Shown piece after piece: positions 8,722 to 16,462 of a stretch of DNA of 64,000 nucleotides; the first letter of the stretch is position 1, and each line of letters opens with the position of its first letter. The DNA is taken from the NCBI GenBank assembly GCA_003132165.1, contig PKWW01000071.1, positions 1-64,000 on the forward strand. The letters are read 5' to 3'. The notes under the pieces were generated by a model. The model saw only the letters and a list, made by a program, of their open reading frames with translations. It had not been told where the DNA came from and searched no databases. Source of the DNA: Acidimicrobiaceae bacterium. Lineage in GTDB: Bacteria; Actinomycetota; Acidimicrobiia; Acidimicrobiales; RAAP-2. Position numbers and translations under genes: made by a program.

Positions 8722-9239
8722 TTGGTCCCCCATGCGTATGTCTGCTTTGAAAGTTTCAAATACAGAAATGTCTCAACTTCGGTAACCCCGGGAATACTCC
8801 GGATGGAGTCATTCAAGAGGTGCACCAATGCGTTGTCGTCCACCGCGATCAGTTCTGCGATGATGTCGAAACTCCCCGCGGTCATAACCACGTAGTTCGC
8901 CTCTTCGATTGCGGCGATTTTGTCGGCCACCAGTCGAACGTCGCCGTGCACTCGAATGCCGATGAGAGCCTCTCGGCCGTACCCCAACTGCAGAGGATCG
9001 GTGATCGCCACGATCTGCATGACGCCTGAGTCGCGGAGACGCTGTACGCGACGCCGCACGCCGGCTTCGGAGAGTCCGACCTCTTCGGCGATCGCACCGT
9101 AAGCCCGGCGACCGTCCTGCTGGAGAAGGCCGATGATCTTGCGGTCAATCGCATCGAGCGCGTGAGGCGTGGAGACCAGTTCCAGGTTGGAACGCTCCGC
9201 ATTCTTAGAACTCTGACTTTGTGGTTTAGGTCCTGGCAT
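8718..9239 (-). CDS. Lrp/AsnC-family transcriptional regulator
   Basis: A 173-residue regulator with an N-terminal winged helix-turn-helix (IDRKIIGLLQQDGRRAYGAIAEEVGLSEAGVRRRVQRL, about residues 31-68) and a C-terminal RAM ligand-binding domain. The start at 9239 has GGGAG (minus strand) 6 nt upstream. The longer frame to 9332 adds 31 residues unlike the family. The gene leads the catabolic operon, its TGA overlapping the aminotransferase ATG, and it faces the divergent dehydrogenase gene. It is therefore placed to control both, probably in response to an amine or amino acid; the ligand is unknown. Confidence 0.85.
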   Translation of the reverse strand: MPGPKPQSQSSKNAERSNLELVSTPHALDAIDRKIIGLLQQDGRRAYGAIAEEVGLSEAGVRRRVQRLRDSGVMQIVAITDPLQLGYGREALIGIRVHGDVRLVADKIAAIEEANYVVMTAGSFDIIAELIAVDDNALVHLLNDSIRSIPGVTEVETFLYLKLSKQTYAWGTK

Positions 9240-9289
9240 TGGTCGCTCCCGGTCCGGTGGCCATAGGCTCCGTAACTGCGGATAGAGAC

Positions 9290-9330
9290 AGTATAGGGGC
9301 ATTTGGCGACGAAATGAGTCGTGATATGCC
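9290..9330. promoter_or_regulatory. Putative Lrp operator and regulator promoter
   Basis: An imperfect dyad with 13-nt arms (9298-9310 and 9318-9330, 10 of 13 positions symmetric, outer arms GGCAT/ATGCC and inner arms CGAC/GTCG) lies in the 195-bp divergent region. A TATACT -10 for the regulator (minus strand, 9290-9295) abuts it. The position suggests autoregulation; binding is inferred. Confidence 0.4.
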
Positions 9331-9434
9331 AATTAAGGGACTGTTTTCTTATTTTTAGTTTGCGAGACCCATGAAAACTCTGGCAGAGTGGCTGAGAGCA
9401 AGGGCGAACGGTCGCCGTGCCTTGGAGGAAGAAT

Positions 9435-10862
9435 ATGCGTCGATTGAGCAATTTCATCGGTGGCGAGTTGATCGCGCCCAAGAGCGGCAAGTACGTCGAA
9501 CTCATCAACCCTGGAACCGGTCAGCCCATGGCCGAGATGCCGGTGTCGAACGGAGCGGACATCGATGACGCCGTCAATGTCGCCGCGAAAGCCTTCCAAT
9601 CGTGGAAGAGGACCACTCCCTCACAGCGCAGCCGAGCGCTCCTTCAAATCGCCGATGTCCTCGAGGCCCATGCGGAGGAACTTGTCGCTGTCGAAGTAGA
9701 GAACTGCGGCAAGATCATTTCGGTCACGATGAGCGAGGAGATTCCTCCGATGCTTGACCAGGTTCGTTTCTTCGCGGGCGCGGCGCGCCTGCTCGAAGGA
9801 CGCGGCGCCACAGAGTACATGGAGGGCATGACCAGTTACGTGCGCCGCGAACCTGTTGGTGTCTGTGGTGCCGTGACGCCTTGGAACTACCCCATGATGA
9901 TGGCGGTGTGGAAGTGGGCTCCGGCGATCGCCGCGGGTAACACGATGGTGCTGAAGCCCGGCGACTCGACTCCCATGTCAACGCTGCTCATGGCGCAGCT
10001 GATGGCCGAGGTCCTACCCGCTGGCGTCTTCAACGTGGTCTGTGGCGATCGAGACACTGGTCGTGCCCTCGTCGAGCACCCGATCCCGGCCATGGTCTCG
10101 GTGACCGGCTCGGTTCGAGCGGGCATGGAAGTCGCATCATCCGCGTCAAAAACGCTCAAGCGCGTACACCTCGAACTCGGTGGCAAGGCGCCGGTCGTCG
10201 TCTTTGACGACGTCGATATCGCCGCCGCCGCCGAAGGTATCGCCATCGGCGGATTCTTCAATGCCGGTCAGGACTGCACCGCGGCGACGCGCGTACTGGT
10301 CGGACCCAAGGCGTACGGCGACTTCGTCGACGCGTTGTCCGAGCAGGCGAGGAACACCGTCATTGGTCTTCCCGATAACGAGGACGCGCTCTTCGGTCCG
10401 GTCAACAACGTGAACCAGTTCGAACGCGTCACTGGGATCCTCGGTCGCAAGCCCAGTCACGCGAAGTTCGCCGCGGGGGGCGAGCGGGTGGGCGACGCGG
10501 GCTACTTCATTGCGCCTACGGTCGTTGCCGACCTGCACCAGGACGACGAGATGATCCAGAATGAGATCTTCGGGCCGGTCATCACCGTCCAGAAGTTCAG
10601 CGACGAGGCCGAAGCGCTCGAATGGGCGAACGGCGTCGAGTACGGACTCGCGTCATCGGTATGGACGAGCGACCACGGCCGGGCCATGCGCTTCACGCGC
10701 GATCTTGACTTCGGTTGCGTGTGGGTGAATACACACATCCCGATCGTCGCTGAGATGCCTCACGGCGGATTCAAGCGATCGGGCTACGGCAAGGACCTCT
10801 CGGTCTACGGCTTCGAGGATTACACCCGCATCAAGCACGTGATGCACAACATCGAGTTCTAG
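9435..10862 (+). CDS. Aminobutyraldehyde dehydrogenase (aldehyde dehydrogenase family)
   Basis: A 475-residue NAD(P)-dependent aldehyde dehydrogenase. The catalytic Cys is about residue 281 in FFNAGQDCTAATR, a form of the motif typical of PatD/PuuC-type gamma-aminobutyraldehyde dehydrogenases. The general-base Glu lies in LELGGKAP and the cofactor Asn in TPWNYP. It would oxidise 4-aminobutanal, made by the amine oxidase or aminotransferase, to GABA. The start was moved to ATG 9435 because GGAGG at 9424-9428 precedes it with ideal spacing; the longer frame from 9417 would start inside that site. It is divergent from the Lrp operon. Confidence 0.85.
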   Translation: MRRLSNFIGGELIAPKSGKYVELINPGTGQPMAEMPVSNGADIDDAVNVAAKAFQSWKRTTPSQRSRALLQIADVLEAHAEELVAVEVENCGKIISVTMSEEIPPMLDQVRFFAGAARLLEGRGATEYMEGMTSYVRREPVGVCGAVTPWNYPMMMAVWKWAPAIAAGNTMVLKPGDSTPMSTLLMAQLMAEVLPAGVFNVVCGDRDTGRALVEHPIPAMVSVTGSVRAGMEVASSASKTLKRVHLELGGKAPVVVFDDVDIAAAAEGIAIGGFFNAGQDCTAATRVLVGPKAYGDFVDALSEQARNTVIGLPDNEDALFGPVNNVNQFERVTGILGRKPSHAKFAAGGERVGDAGYFIAPTVVADLHQDDEMIQNEIFGPVITVQKFSDEAEALEWANGVEYGLASSVWTSDHGRAMRFTRDLDFGCVWVNTHIPIVAEMPHGGFKRSGYGKDLSVYGFEDYTRIKHVMHNIEF

Positions 10863-10952
10863 TACGTCAAGCGTGGAGGCCGCACGGCCGAGACGCGGCC
10901 GCGTTGCATTAGTACGGTAGTAAGAGTCCACTAGTTGAAAGGATGATCAACG

Positions 10953-12071
10953 ATGATCATCGGCATCCCCAAGGAAATCAAGAAAGACGAGAACCGCGTC
11001 GCGCTGACGCCCGCGGGGGCTCGTGAGTTGACCGGCGCCGGCCACAAGGTGCTGGTCGAGCGCGGTGCTGGCGTGGGTTCGTCGATCAGTGACGACGACT
11101 ACATCGCCAATGGGGCGACGATCGTTGACGAGGCGGACGACGTCTGGGCTCAGAGCGAACTGGTCATGAAGGTCAAGGAACCGGTCGCCGACGAATGCCA
11201 CCGCCTGTCCGCGCGGACGGATCAGGTTCTCTTCACCTACCTGCACCTCGCTGCGTCGCCCGAGTGCACCGACGCCCTCGTGAAGGCCGGCAACGTCGCC
11301 ATTGCGTACGAGACGGTCCGCCTTCCCGACAACTCGTTGCCCTTGCTGACGCCCATGAGCGAGGTCGCCGGTCGCATGGCGCCCTTGATGGGAGCCCACC
11401 ACCTCATGCGTCCGGGAGGCGGTCGCGGCACGCTTATTGGTGGAGTTCCCGGGGTGCACCCTTCGAACGTCGTAGTGATCGGTGCCGGTGTGGCCGGTCT
11501 CGCCGCGGCGTCCATGGCCGCGGGATTGCACGCGAACGTGAAGATCCTCGATCGCAACCTTGATCGACTTCGCCAGGTCGACATCCACTTCGATGGTCGA
11601 GTCCAGACGATCGCCTCGTCGACGCTTACGTTGGAAGAGGCCTGTCTCGACGCCGACATCGTGATCGGTGCGGTGCTCGTCGTGGGTGCCAAGGCGCCCA
11701 AGCTCGTCTCGAACGACCTGGTGTCGCGTATGCGAGCCGGATCCGTGCTCGTGGATATCTCGGTCGATCAGGGAGGCTGCTTCGAGGACACGCGCGCTAC
11801 GACGCACTCCGAGCCCACGTTCAGGGTGCACAACTCGGTTTTCTACTGCGTGGCGAACATGCCAGGTGCCGTGCCCCACACGTCGACGTACGCACTTGCG
11901 AACGCGACGCTGCCCTATGCGCTGGAATTAGCGCGTCACGGGTGGCGCGAGGCCGTGCTCCACGACGACGCCTTAGCCGAAGGCGTCAACGTCGTCGATG
12001 GTGCCGTCACCTACGGCCCGGTCGCCGAGGCGACCGGCACACCGTTCACTCCGCTGTCTTCGTTTCTCTAA
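10953..12071 (+). CDS. ald: Alanine dehydrogenase
   Basis: A 372-residue NAD-dependent alanine dehydrogenase (L-alanine to pyruvate plus ammonia), of the normal family length. The N-terminal IGIPKEIKKDENRVALTP signature, the NAD-binding GAGVAG loop, the DQGGCFE motif and the VANMPGAVPHTST C-terminal motif are all present. AAAGGA at 10938-10943 is the ribosome site. It lies 90 nt after the aminobutyraldehyde dehydrogenase on the same strand. If the nearby aminotransferase uses pyruvate, this enzyme would regenerate it from the alanine formed, completing a catabolic cycle; that link is inference. Confidence 0.95.
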   Translation: MIIGIPKEIKKDENRVALTPAGARELTGAGHKVLVERGAGVGSSISDDDYIANGATIVDEADDVWAQSELVMKVKEPVADECHRLSARTDQVLFTYLHLAASPECTDALVKAGNVAIAYETVRLPDNSLPLLTPMSEVAGRMAPLMGAHHLMRPGGGRGTLIGGVPGVHPSNVVVIGAGVAGLAAASMAAGLHANVKILDRNLDRLRQVDIHFDGRVQTIASSTLTLEEACLDADIVIGAVLVVGAKAPKLVSNDLVSRMRAGSVLVDISVDQGGCFEDTRATTHSEPTFRVHNSVFYCVANMPGAVPHTSTYALANATLPYALELARHGWREAVLHDDALAEGVNVVDGAVTYGPVAEATGTPFTPLSSFL

Positions 12072-12102
12072 AATTATGCAAAAGTAGACAGTACTGAGCC
12101 TG

Positions 12103-12306
12103 TTGAGAGCCCTGACCGGCGCCACGCACGGGTCGGCGACGATTTTGACGGTGACCGCGTTGAAGGCCCCGGCGGACGTGCACGGTGTTGACATGGCGTT
12201 CCGGTTCGGTTCACTGATGCTGATACCCGCGGCGATGCATTTTTACTTCCTCGTCAACATTGACCGGCACCATCTCGGCCAGCACGACGAGGTCGTCGCG
12301 CACTAA
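12103..12306 (+). CDS. Possible small membrane protein or remnant
   Basis: A 67-codon frame with a TTG start and strong G/C at third positions. It contains a hydrophobic segment (about residues 33-52, FRFGSLMLIPAAMHFYFLV) followed by a His-rich tail. I do not recognise it. In favour of a real gene, the TAA shares a CTAA overlap with the TAG of the convergent DUF5522 gene, as for three other convergent pairs in the window. Against it, there is no ribosome site, no clear -10 and no recognised homolog. It could also be the tail of a decayed multi-pass transporter. Confidence 0.3.
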   Translation: MRALTGATHGSATILTVTALKAPADVHGVDMAFRFGSLMLIPAAMHFYFLVNIDRHHLGQHDEVVAH

Positions 12307-12521
12307 CCAGCGAGATAGGGGCAGTGTCGACAACCACTGTCGCAGCACGTGCCGCGCGCGAGATGCGTGGCGACGGTCAGCACCATAAGCCCCGTCGAAG
12401 GATCGCGGTAGAAGGGCTCTCCCGAGTGCACCGCGGCGTCGTGCGCGTCGAGAATCGCCTGGTAGTCGGCTCGCGAGGAATCGCAACGTGACGGATGCGG
12501 TCGAACTGCGGGCGTACTCAC
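12303..12521 (-). CDS. DUF5522-like small Cys-rich protein
   Basis: A 72-residue protein whose C-terminus carries a CCDSGCRHCPY motif preceded by LMVLTVATHLARG, the pattern I recall for DUF5522 proteins (CC-x2-GCRHCPY). The four clustered Cys suggest metal or Fe-S binding; the function is not known. The GTG start lies 19 nt downstream of the quinone oxidoreductase stop, so the two form an operon. A link to the redox role of its neighbours (oxidoreductase and peroxidase) is suggestive only. Confidence 0.65.
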   Translation of the reverse strand: MSTPAVRPHPSRCDSSRADYQAILDAHDAAVHSGEPFYRDPSTGLMVLTVATHLARGTCCDSGCRHCPYLAG

Positions 12522-12539
12522 TGTTTCAAACTAACGGGG

Positions 12540-13487
12540 TCAGTCGCCAAAACGAACGACGACCTTGCCGAATTTTCCTGGCTGGCCGAAGTAGTCGTAG
12601 GCCTCGTTCACGTCGCCGAGCGGAAACGTCTTCGCGATCGGGACTCGCAGTTCGCCGTCGGTCCAGCGCGGTACGAGGGACTGGTTGACGAGCGCAATCA
12701 CCTGCGCTTTTTCCTCGCGCGAGCGCGCCCGCAACGTGGAGCCGGTGAGGGTGGCGCGACGCGACATGATGCCGAGCAAATCGATTTCGACCCGGGCACC
12801 GCCGCCCACGCCGATCACGACGACTCGCGCCCGTGGCGCGAGGACGGTTTGTGCGAGCGAGAGGTTCGCTGCTCCCACCAATTCGAGCACTACGTCGACC
12901 GGTTCGATCGACGGAATTTCATCGGTGGTAATCGTGACGTCGGCACCGAGCGCTCGAAGCTGCTCGTGGTGCTCGGCCGTCCTGGTGACGGCCGTGACCT
13001 GCGCGCCCAGCGAGTGCGCGATCTGTATCGCCGCGGACCCGACACCGCCGGCGCCACCCGAGATCAGGATACGCTCACCCGTGCGAAGGTGGCCTTGGCT
13101 GACGAGCGCGTCGTGGGCGGTCGTGAAGGTCTCGGCGAAACCGCCGGCCTCGTCCCAACTGGCGTTGTCGGGGATGAAGATCAGGTGCTCGGCGGGCACG
13201 AGGCAGTGCGTAGCCTGCCCACCGCCGCCGACCACCGCGCACACCCGCCGACCGAGCAGTGGCTCAGTGATCCGGTCGCCGACGGCATTCACGACCCCCG
13301 CCATCTCGAGTCCGGGTATGTCGGCGGGCCAACCCGCGGGAGCTGGGTAGAAGCCCTTTCGCTGCATCGTGTCGGCGGCGTTGATGCCCGCAGCCTGCAC
13401 TGCCACCACGACATCGTGGGGGCCCGGCTCGGGGTTCGGACGGTCCTGAATCACCAGATTTCCATTGTCAATCACGACTGCCTGCAT
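12540..13487 (-). CDS. Zinc-independent MDR oxidoreductase (quinone oxidoreductase-like)
   Basis: A 315-residue medium-chain dehydrogenase/reductase of the NADPH:quinone reductase type. It has the AGINAADTMQRKG motif, a cofactor loop ISGGAGGVGSAAIQIA and a C-terminal GKVVVRF end. It lacks the zinc ligands of alcohol dehydrogenases. ATG 13487 was chosen over the longer frame (to 13592), which adds 35 unrelated residues and would run into the divergent peroxidase gene. A TAGGCT -10 box sits 7 nt before this ATG. It is divergent from the glutathione peroxidase gene with 53 bp between starts, so both may answer oxidative or electrophile stress. Confidence 0.8.
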   Translation of the reverse strand: MQAVVIDNGNLVIQDRPNPEPGPHDVVVAVQAAGINAADTMQRKGFYPAPAGWPADIPGLEMAGVVNAVGDRITEPLLGRRVCAVVGGGGQATHCLVPAEHLIFIPDNASWDEAGGFAETFTTAHDALVSQGHLRTGERILISGGAGGVGSAAIQIAHSLGAQVTAVTRTAEHHEQLRALGADVTITTDEIPSIEPVDVVLELVGAANLSLAQTVLAPRARVVVIGVGGGARVEIDLLGIMSRRATLTGSTLRARSREEKAQVIALVNQSLVPRWTDGELRVPIAKTFPLGDVNEAYDYFGQPGKFGKVVVRFGD

Positions 13488-13494
13488 GGTTCCA

Positions 13495-13500
13495 AGCCTA
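13495..13500 (-). promoter_or_regulatory. -10 box, leaderless type, quinone oxidoreductase gene
   Basis: TAGGCT on the minus strand, 7 nt before the ATG at 13487. Confidence 0.5.
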
Positions 13501-13528
13501 CGGGTGACATCGTCGGCGAAATCACCAA

Positions 13529-13534
13529 TAGGGT
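13529..13534 (+). promoter_or_regulatory. -10 box, leaderless type, glutathione peroxidase gene
   Basis: TAGGGT, 6 nt before the ATG at 13541. Confidence 0.5.
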
Positions 13535-13540
13535 CTTCGC

Positions 13541-14023
13541 ATGTCCATATTTGATATCCCCGTCCACACCCTTGGCGGCGAAGAGAGTTCACTCGCTCCC
13601 TACGCCGGCAAGACGGTGCTCGTCGTCAACGTCGCTTCCAAGTGCGGGCTCACGCCCCAGTACGAAGGACTCGAGAATCTGCAGAAGACCTACGGCGACC
13701 GTGGCTTCAGCGTGGTCGGATTCCCTTGTAATCAATTCATGGGTCAAGAGCCCGGCACCGCCGAGGAAATCCAGACGTTCTGTTCGACGACCTACGGCGT
13801 GACGTTCCCCCTCTTTGAGAAGATCGACGTCAACGGTGAGGAGCAGAGTCCGATCTACGCCGAGTTGACGAAGACGGTCGACGCCGACGGTTACACCGGC
13901 GATATTCGATGGAACTTCGAGAAGTTCCTCGTCGGTCCCGACGGCGACGTTCAGCGCTTCGCACCCACCGTGGTCCCCGAGGACCCCGCGCTCGTCGGCG
14001 CCATCGAGGCCTCGCTCAGCTGA
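13541..14023 (+). CDS. Glutathione peroxidase family protein (Cys type)
   Basis: A 160-residue thioredoxin-fold peroxidase. The peroxidatic residue is Cys in NVASKCGLT (selenocysteine in vertebrate members), with the partner Gln in GFPCNQFMGQEPG and Trp in RWNFEKFLV. The Cys of the FPCNQF segment is in the place of the resolving Cys of thioredoxin-dependent bacterial members, so thioredoxin is the likelier reductant than glutathione. The 3' end overlaps the convergent GNAT gene by 8 bp. Confidence 0.9.
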   Translation: MSIFDIPVHTLGGEESSLAPYAGKTVLVVNVASKCGLTPQYEGLENLQKTYGDRGFSVVGFPCNQFMGQEPGTAEEIQTFCSTTYGVTFPLFEKIDVNGEEQSPIYAELTKTVDADGYTGDIRWNFEKFLVGPDGDVQRFAPTVVPEDPALVGAIEASLS

Positions 14024-14945
14024 TTTCGAGCGCCCGGCGTAGTCGCACGTAGGTGGGGCTGAAGCCGTAGTTCGTCCAGTACAGCGTCGCGCGAAGGTTC
14101 GACAAGCGCCATTGGGTCTCGACGTACCCGAAGCCGTGGGCCAGTGCGATCGAGAGTGCCGCGTCGATCAGGGCGCTCGCGACGCCGCGATGTTCGTGGT
14201 GTGGTTCGACGACGACCTCGCTCAGGTAGATCGTGTGGTCGAAGGACCCCCGACGCTGCGGCGAAGGGAACGTCACGCACTGGGCGACAATCCGGCCCCG
14301 GTGCTCGACAACGTAGAGGTGGCACTCGTCGTCGCTCAGGGTTTCGAACAGTTCCTCGCGGTCGGCGATGCGCTGTTCACGTGAAAGTGTGCGAAGGTCG
14401 ACGCCTTGAGCGGTGTCGAGAATCTCGTCGAGTTTGAGACACCGCTCGAAGTCGTCGATCGTCCCTCGGCGCAATGTGTAGCCGTCGGGGAATTCGCGCG
14501 TCGCGCGCGCCCTCAGCTCGAGCGATCCGCGCACCGCCGCGAGCGTGTACCCGAGCGCGTGCCAGGGTTCGAGCCTGGTCGGCTCGCTAAGACACCACAC
14601 GAAGTGTTCGCGAGCTCCGGTCGATCGCCAGTAGGGGAGCGCTGTGCGATGCAACTCGCGCAGCACCTGGTCGTCGTCGAAACTGACACCGTCAGGCCCG
14701 GTCCACACGGCACGCTCCCCGGCGCGATCGCCGAGGACCGCGCCGTAGAGATGGCCGGTGAGTTGCTTATGCTCGTCAGCGACCCAGGCGCGCTCGTTGG
14801 TGGCGCGAAAGGAATCGCGAAGCAGGCGCTGATCGACCATCGGATTGACGAGCGGGTTGACGAAAGCATCCCCGATCAATTGGTCCACGACCCGCTGGAC
14901 CAATTGATCGGCGTCACTCGGTTGCAGTGATCGAACCGGCGTCAC
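14016..14945 (-). CDS. Tandem GNAT-domain acetyltransferase
   Basis: A 309-residue protein that reads as two GNAT folds. The C-terminal domain has an intact acetyl-CoA loop (HHEHRGVASALIDAAL) and the usual NLRATLYWTNYGF end. The N-terminal domain is degenerate. Substrate unknown. The frame is open to 15251, but I set the start at GTG 14945 because a TACGGT -10 box (14952-14957) precedes it by 6 nt and because sequence further out belongs to the inverted repeat that borders tnpB. The first codons contain a perfect 15-bp inverted repeat (see 14872-14911). Confidence 0.75.
   Translation of the reverse strand: MTPVRSLQPSDADQLVQRVVDQLIGDAFVNPLVNPMVDQRLLRDSFRATNERAWVADEHKQLTGHLYGAVLGDRAGERAVWTGPDGVSFDDDQVLRELHRTALPYWRSTGAREHFVWCLSEPTRLEPWHALGYTLAAVRGSLELRARATREFPDGYTLRRGTIDDFERCLKLDEILDTAQGVDLRTLSREQRIADREELFETLSDDECHLYVVEHRGRIVAQCVTFPSPQRRGSFDHTIYLSEVVVEPHHEHRGVASALIDAALSIALAHGFGYVETQWRLSNLRATLYWTNYGFSPTYVRLRRALEIS
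14872..14911. repeat. Perfect 15-bp inverted repeat inside GNAT 5' end
   Basis: Arms 14872-14886 and 14897-14911 are perfect complements with a 10-nt loop. They encode the repeated DQLVQ and DQLIG of the acetyltransferase N-terminus. In the mRNA this would be a strong hairpin about 35 nt from the 5' end of a leaderless transcript. Confidence 0.75.
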
Positions 14946-14951
14946 GCGATA

Positions 14952-14957
14952 ACCGTA
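14952..14957 (-). promoter_or_regulatory. -10 box, leaderless type, GNAT gene
   Basis: TACGGT on the minus strand, 6 nt before the GTG at 14945. It abuts the left repeat of the tnpB unit. Confidence 0.5.
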
Positions 14958-15010
14958 GTCCCCTTCGACAAGCCCGGGACCCGATGGTGTGCGGCAAATG
15001 TCACACCTGG
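14957..15010. repeat. Left inverted repeat of tnpB unit
   Basis: Its reverse complement aligns with 16379-16431 at 42 of 54 positions with a single 1-nt gap. All eleven substitutions are transitions. Identical cores include GGTCCCG and CGAAGGGGAC. The copy is also partly self-complementary (GTCCC with GGGAC). It ends 16 nt before the tnpB start. Confidence 0.75.
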
Positions 15011-15026
15011 TGACGATGCTGATCAC

Positions 15027-16354
15027 GTGACACAGCGGCCTGAAGTGACCCAAGTACAGGTTCGACAGGCCTACCGGTACGAGTTGGATCCCACGAGCGA
15101 GAAGGCCAACGCGCTGCGCAGTCACATCGGAGGAACTCGTTTCGTCTACAACGCGATGCTCGCACTGGTCAAGGCCAATTGGGACGAGAACCGGGAGAAG
15201 AAGCAAGCCGGAATCGAACTCACCAGGGACGACTACCTCGGAACGAGTCACTTCGATCTCCAGAAGCTCTGGTACGAGAATCGCGATGAGCTGGCGCCGT
15301 GGTGGAGCGAGAACGGCTCATCGACCTACAACTACGCGTGCCTGAACCTGTCCAAGGCCTTCACCAACTTCCGCGAGGGCCGCTCGAAGTTCCCGACGTT
15401 CAAGAAGCGGGCCAGGGTGGCTCGGTGAGCTTCCTCGCCAGTGCGGTCCGACTGGCCGACTCCCACCACGTGCGCGTCACCCGCATCGGTGAAATAAAGA
15501 CCTACGAGTCGATGCGCAAGATACACCGGCATCTGGAGCGGGGCACTGGTCGTATCGTGTCATCCACGGTGTCATTGAGCAACGGCAAGTATTTCATTGC
15601 CTTCAACGTCGAGGTCATGAGAGTGATCCCCGTTACACGGGCTCCGGACAGAATCATTGGCATCGACGTCGGCCTCACCACCCTCCATACCGGTGCGACC
15701 CCGGACGGTGAGCACGTACTGCGTGTCGAGAACCCACGCCACTACGTGGACGCCGAGAAAAAGCTAGCGCACGCCCAACGCATCGCATCGCGGCGCCAGG
15801 GTCCGAAGAAGGGCGTCGCACCGTCGAATCGGTGGAAGAAGGCCAACGGCCGAGTCCAGAAGATTCACGTCGCCACCCGCAACGCCCGCACGAACCTGAT
15901 CCATGGGACCGCCGCTCGCCTAGCGAAGAACTACGACGTCATCGTGATCGAGGACCTCAACGTGGCGGGAATGGTGAAGAACCACTCGCTCGCGGAGCAC
16001 ATCCAAGACGCCGCGTGGGGTGAGTTCACCCGACAGCTCGAGTACAAGACGAAATGGTACGGATCGACGTTGGTGAAGGCCGGCCGCTTCTACCCGTCAT
16101 CAAAGATCTGCGCGTCGTGCGGGACAGTGAAAGCCAAGCTGTCCCTCACGACGCGCACCTACGCCTGTGAGGTCTGCGGGCACACGGTCGGCCGCGATCT
16201 CAACGCGGCCATCAACCTGGCCCGGATGGGCCTGCCGGGGACAAGCTTCGGTACTAGACGTGGAGGGGAGGTAAGTTCCGCGCAGCAGAAACTTGTTGCA
16301 ATGGCGCACCCCGGTGAAGCGTCAACTGAAACGCCACCAGAAGTCGGCGCGTAG
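15027..16354 (+). pseudogene. tnpB: TnpB (IS605/IS1341 OrfB-type RNA-guided nuclease), split by a frameshift
   Basis: The first part (15027-15428, 133 codons) holds the N-terminal HTH/WED-like region from AYRYELDPTSEKAN to FPTFKKRA. The rest, from about 15410, continues in the -1 frame to 16354. Shifting back one base joins them into about 440 residues, the normal size. All catalytic features are kept in the second part: RuvC Asp in IGIDVGLTTL, Glu in IVIEDLNVAG, Asp in GRDLNAAINLA, and a CxxC...CxxC zinc ribbon. There is no tnpA beside it. The lesion lies in a GGG-rich stretch (15405-15420), so it may be a true deletion, programmed frameshifting or a sequencing error. TnpB proteins are guided by an RNA from their own 3' end, which here would come from about 16250-16440. 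The GTG start lies within a CACGTG palindrome. Confidence 0.85.
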
Positions 16355-16378
16355 GAGGTACTTCGGTCAGAACTCAGT

Positions 16379-16431
16379 CCAAGTGGGCATTTACCGTACA
16401 CCACTAGGTCCCGAGTTTGCCGAAGGGGACC
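16379..16431. repeat. Right inverted repeat of tnpB unit
   Basis: The partner of 14957-15010 in inverted orientation. This copy folds by itself: 16401-16412 pairs with 16426-16438 through 12 bp with one bulged G. It starts 24 nt after the tnpB stop and lies where the 3' end of a TnpB guide RNA would be expected. Confidence 0.75.
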
Positions 16432-16462
16432 GTAGTGGTTGCGATGTGCCAGAGTTGCGGGG

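Noticed and set aside
9381..9422. CTGAGA plus a GGGCGA/TCGCC hairpin before the aminobutyraldehyde dehydrogenase, reminiscent of a TPP riboswitch or tRNA start
   Set aside because: Only the CTGAGA hexamer matches; the other TPP elements and any tRNA arms are missing. It is probably just a structured 5' UTR.
15024..15029. CACGTG palindrome with GTG codons on both strands as shared divergent start of tnpB and the GNAT gene
   Set aside because: For the GNAT gene, GTG 14945 with a -10 box 6 nt upstream is a better start. The sequence from about 14957 to 15010 belongs to the inverted repeat.
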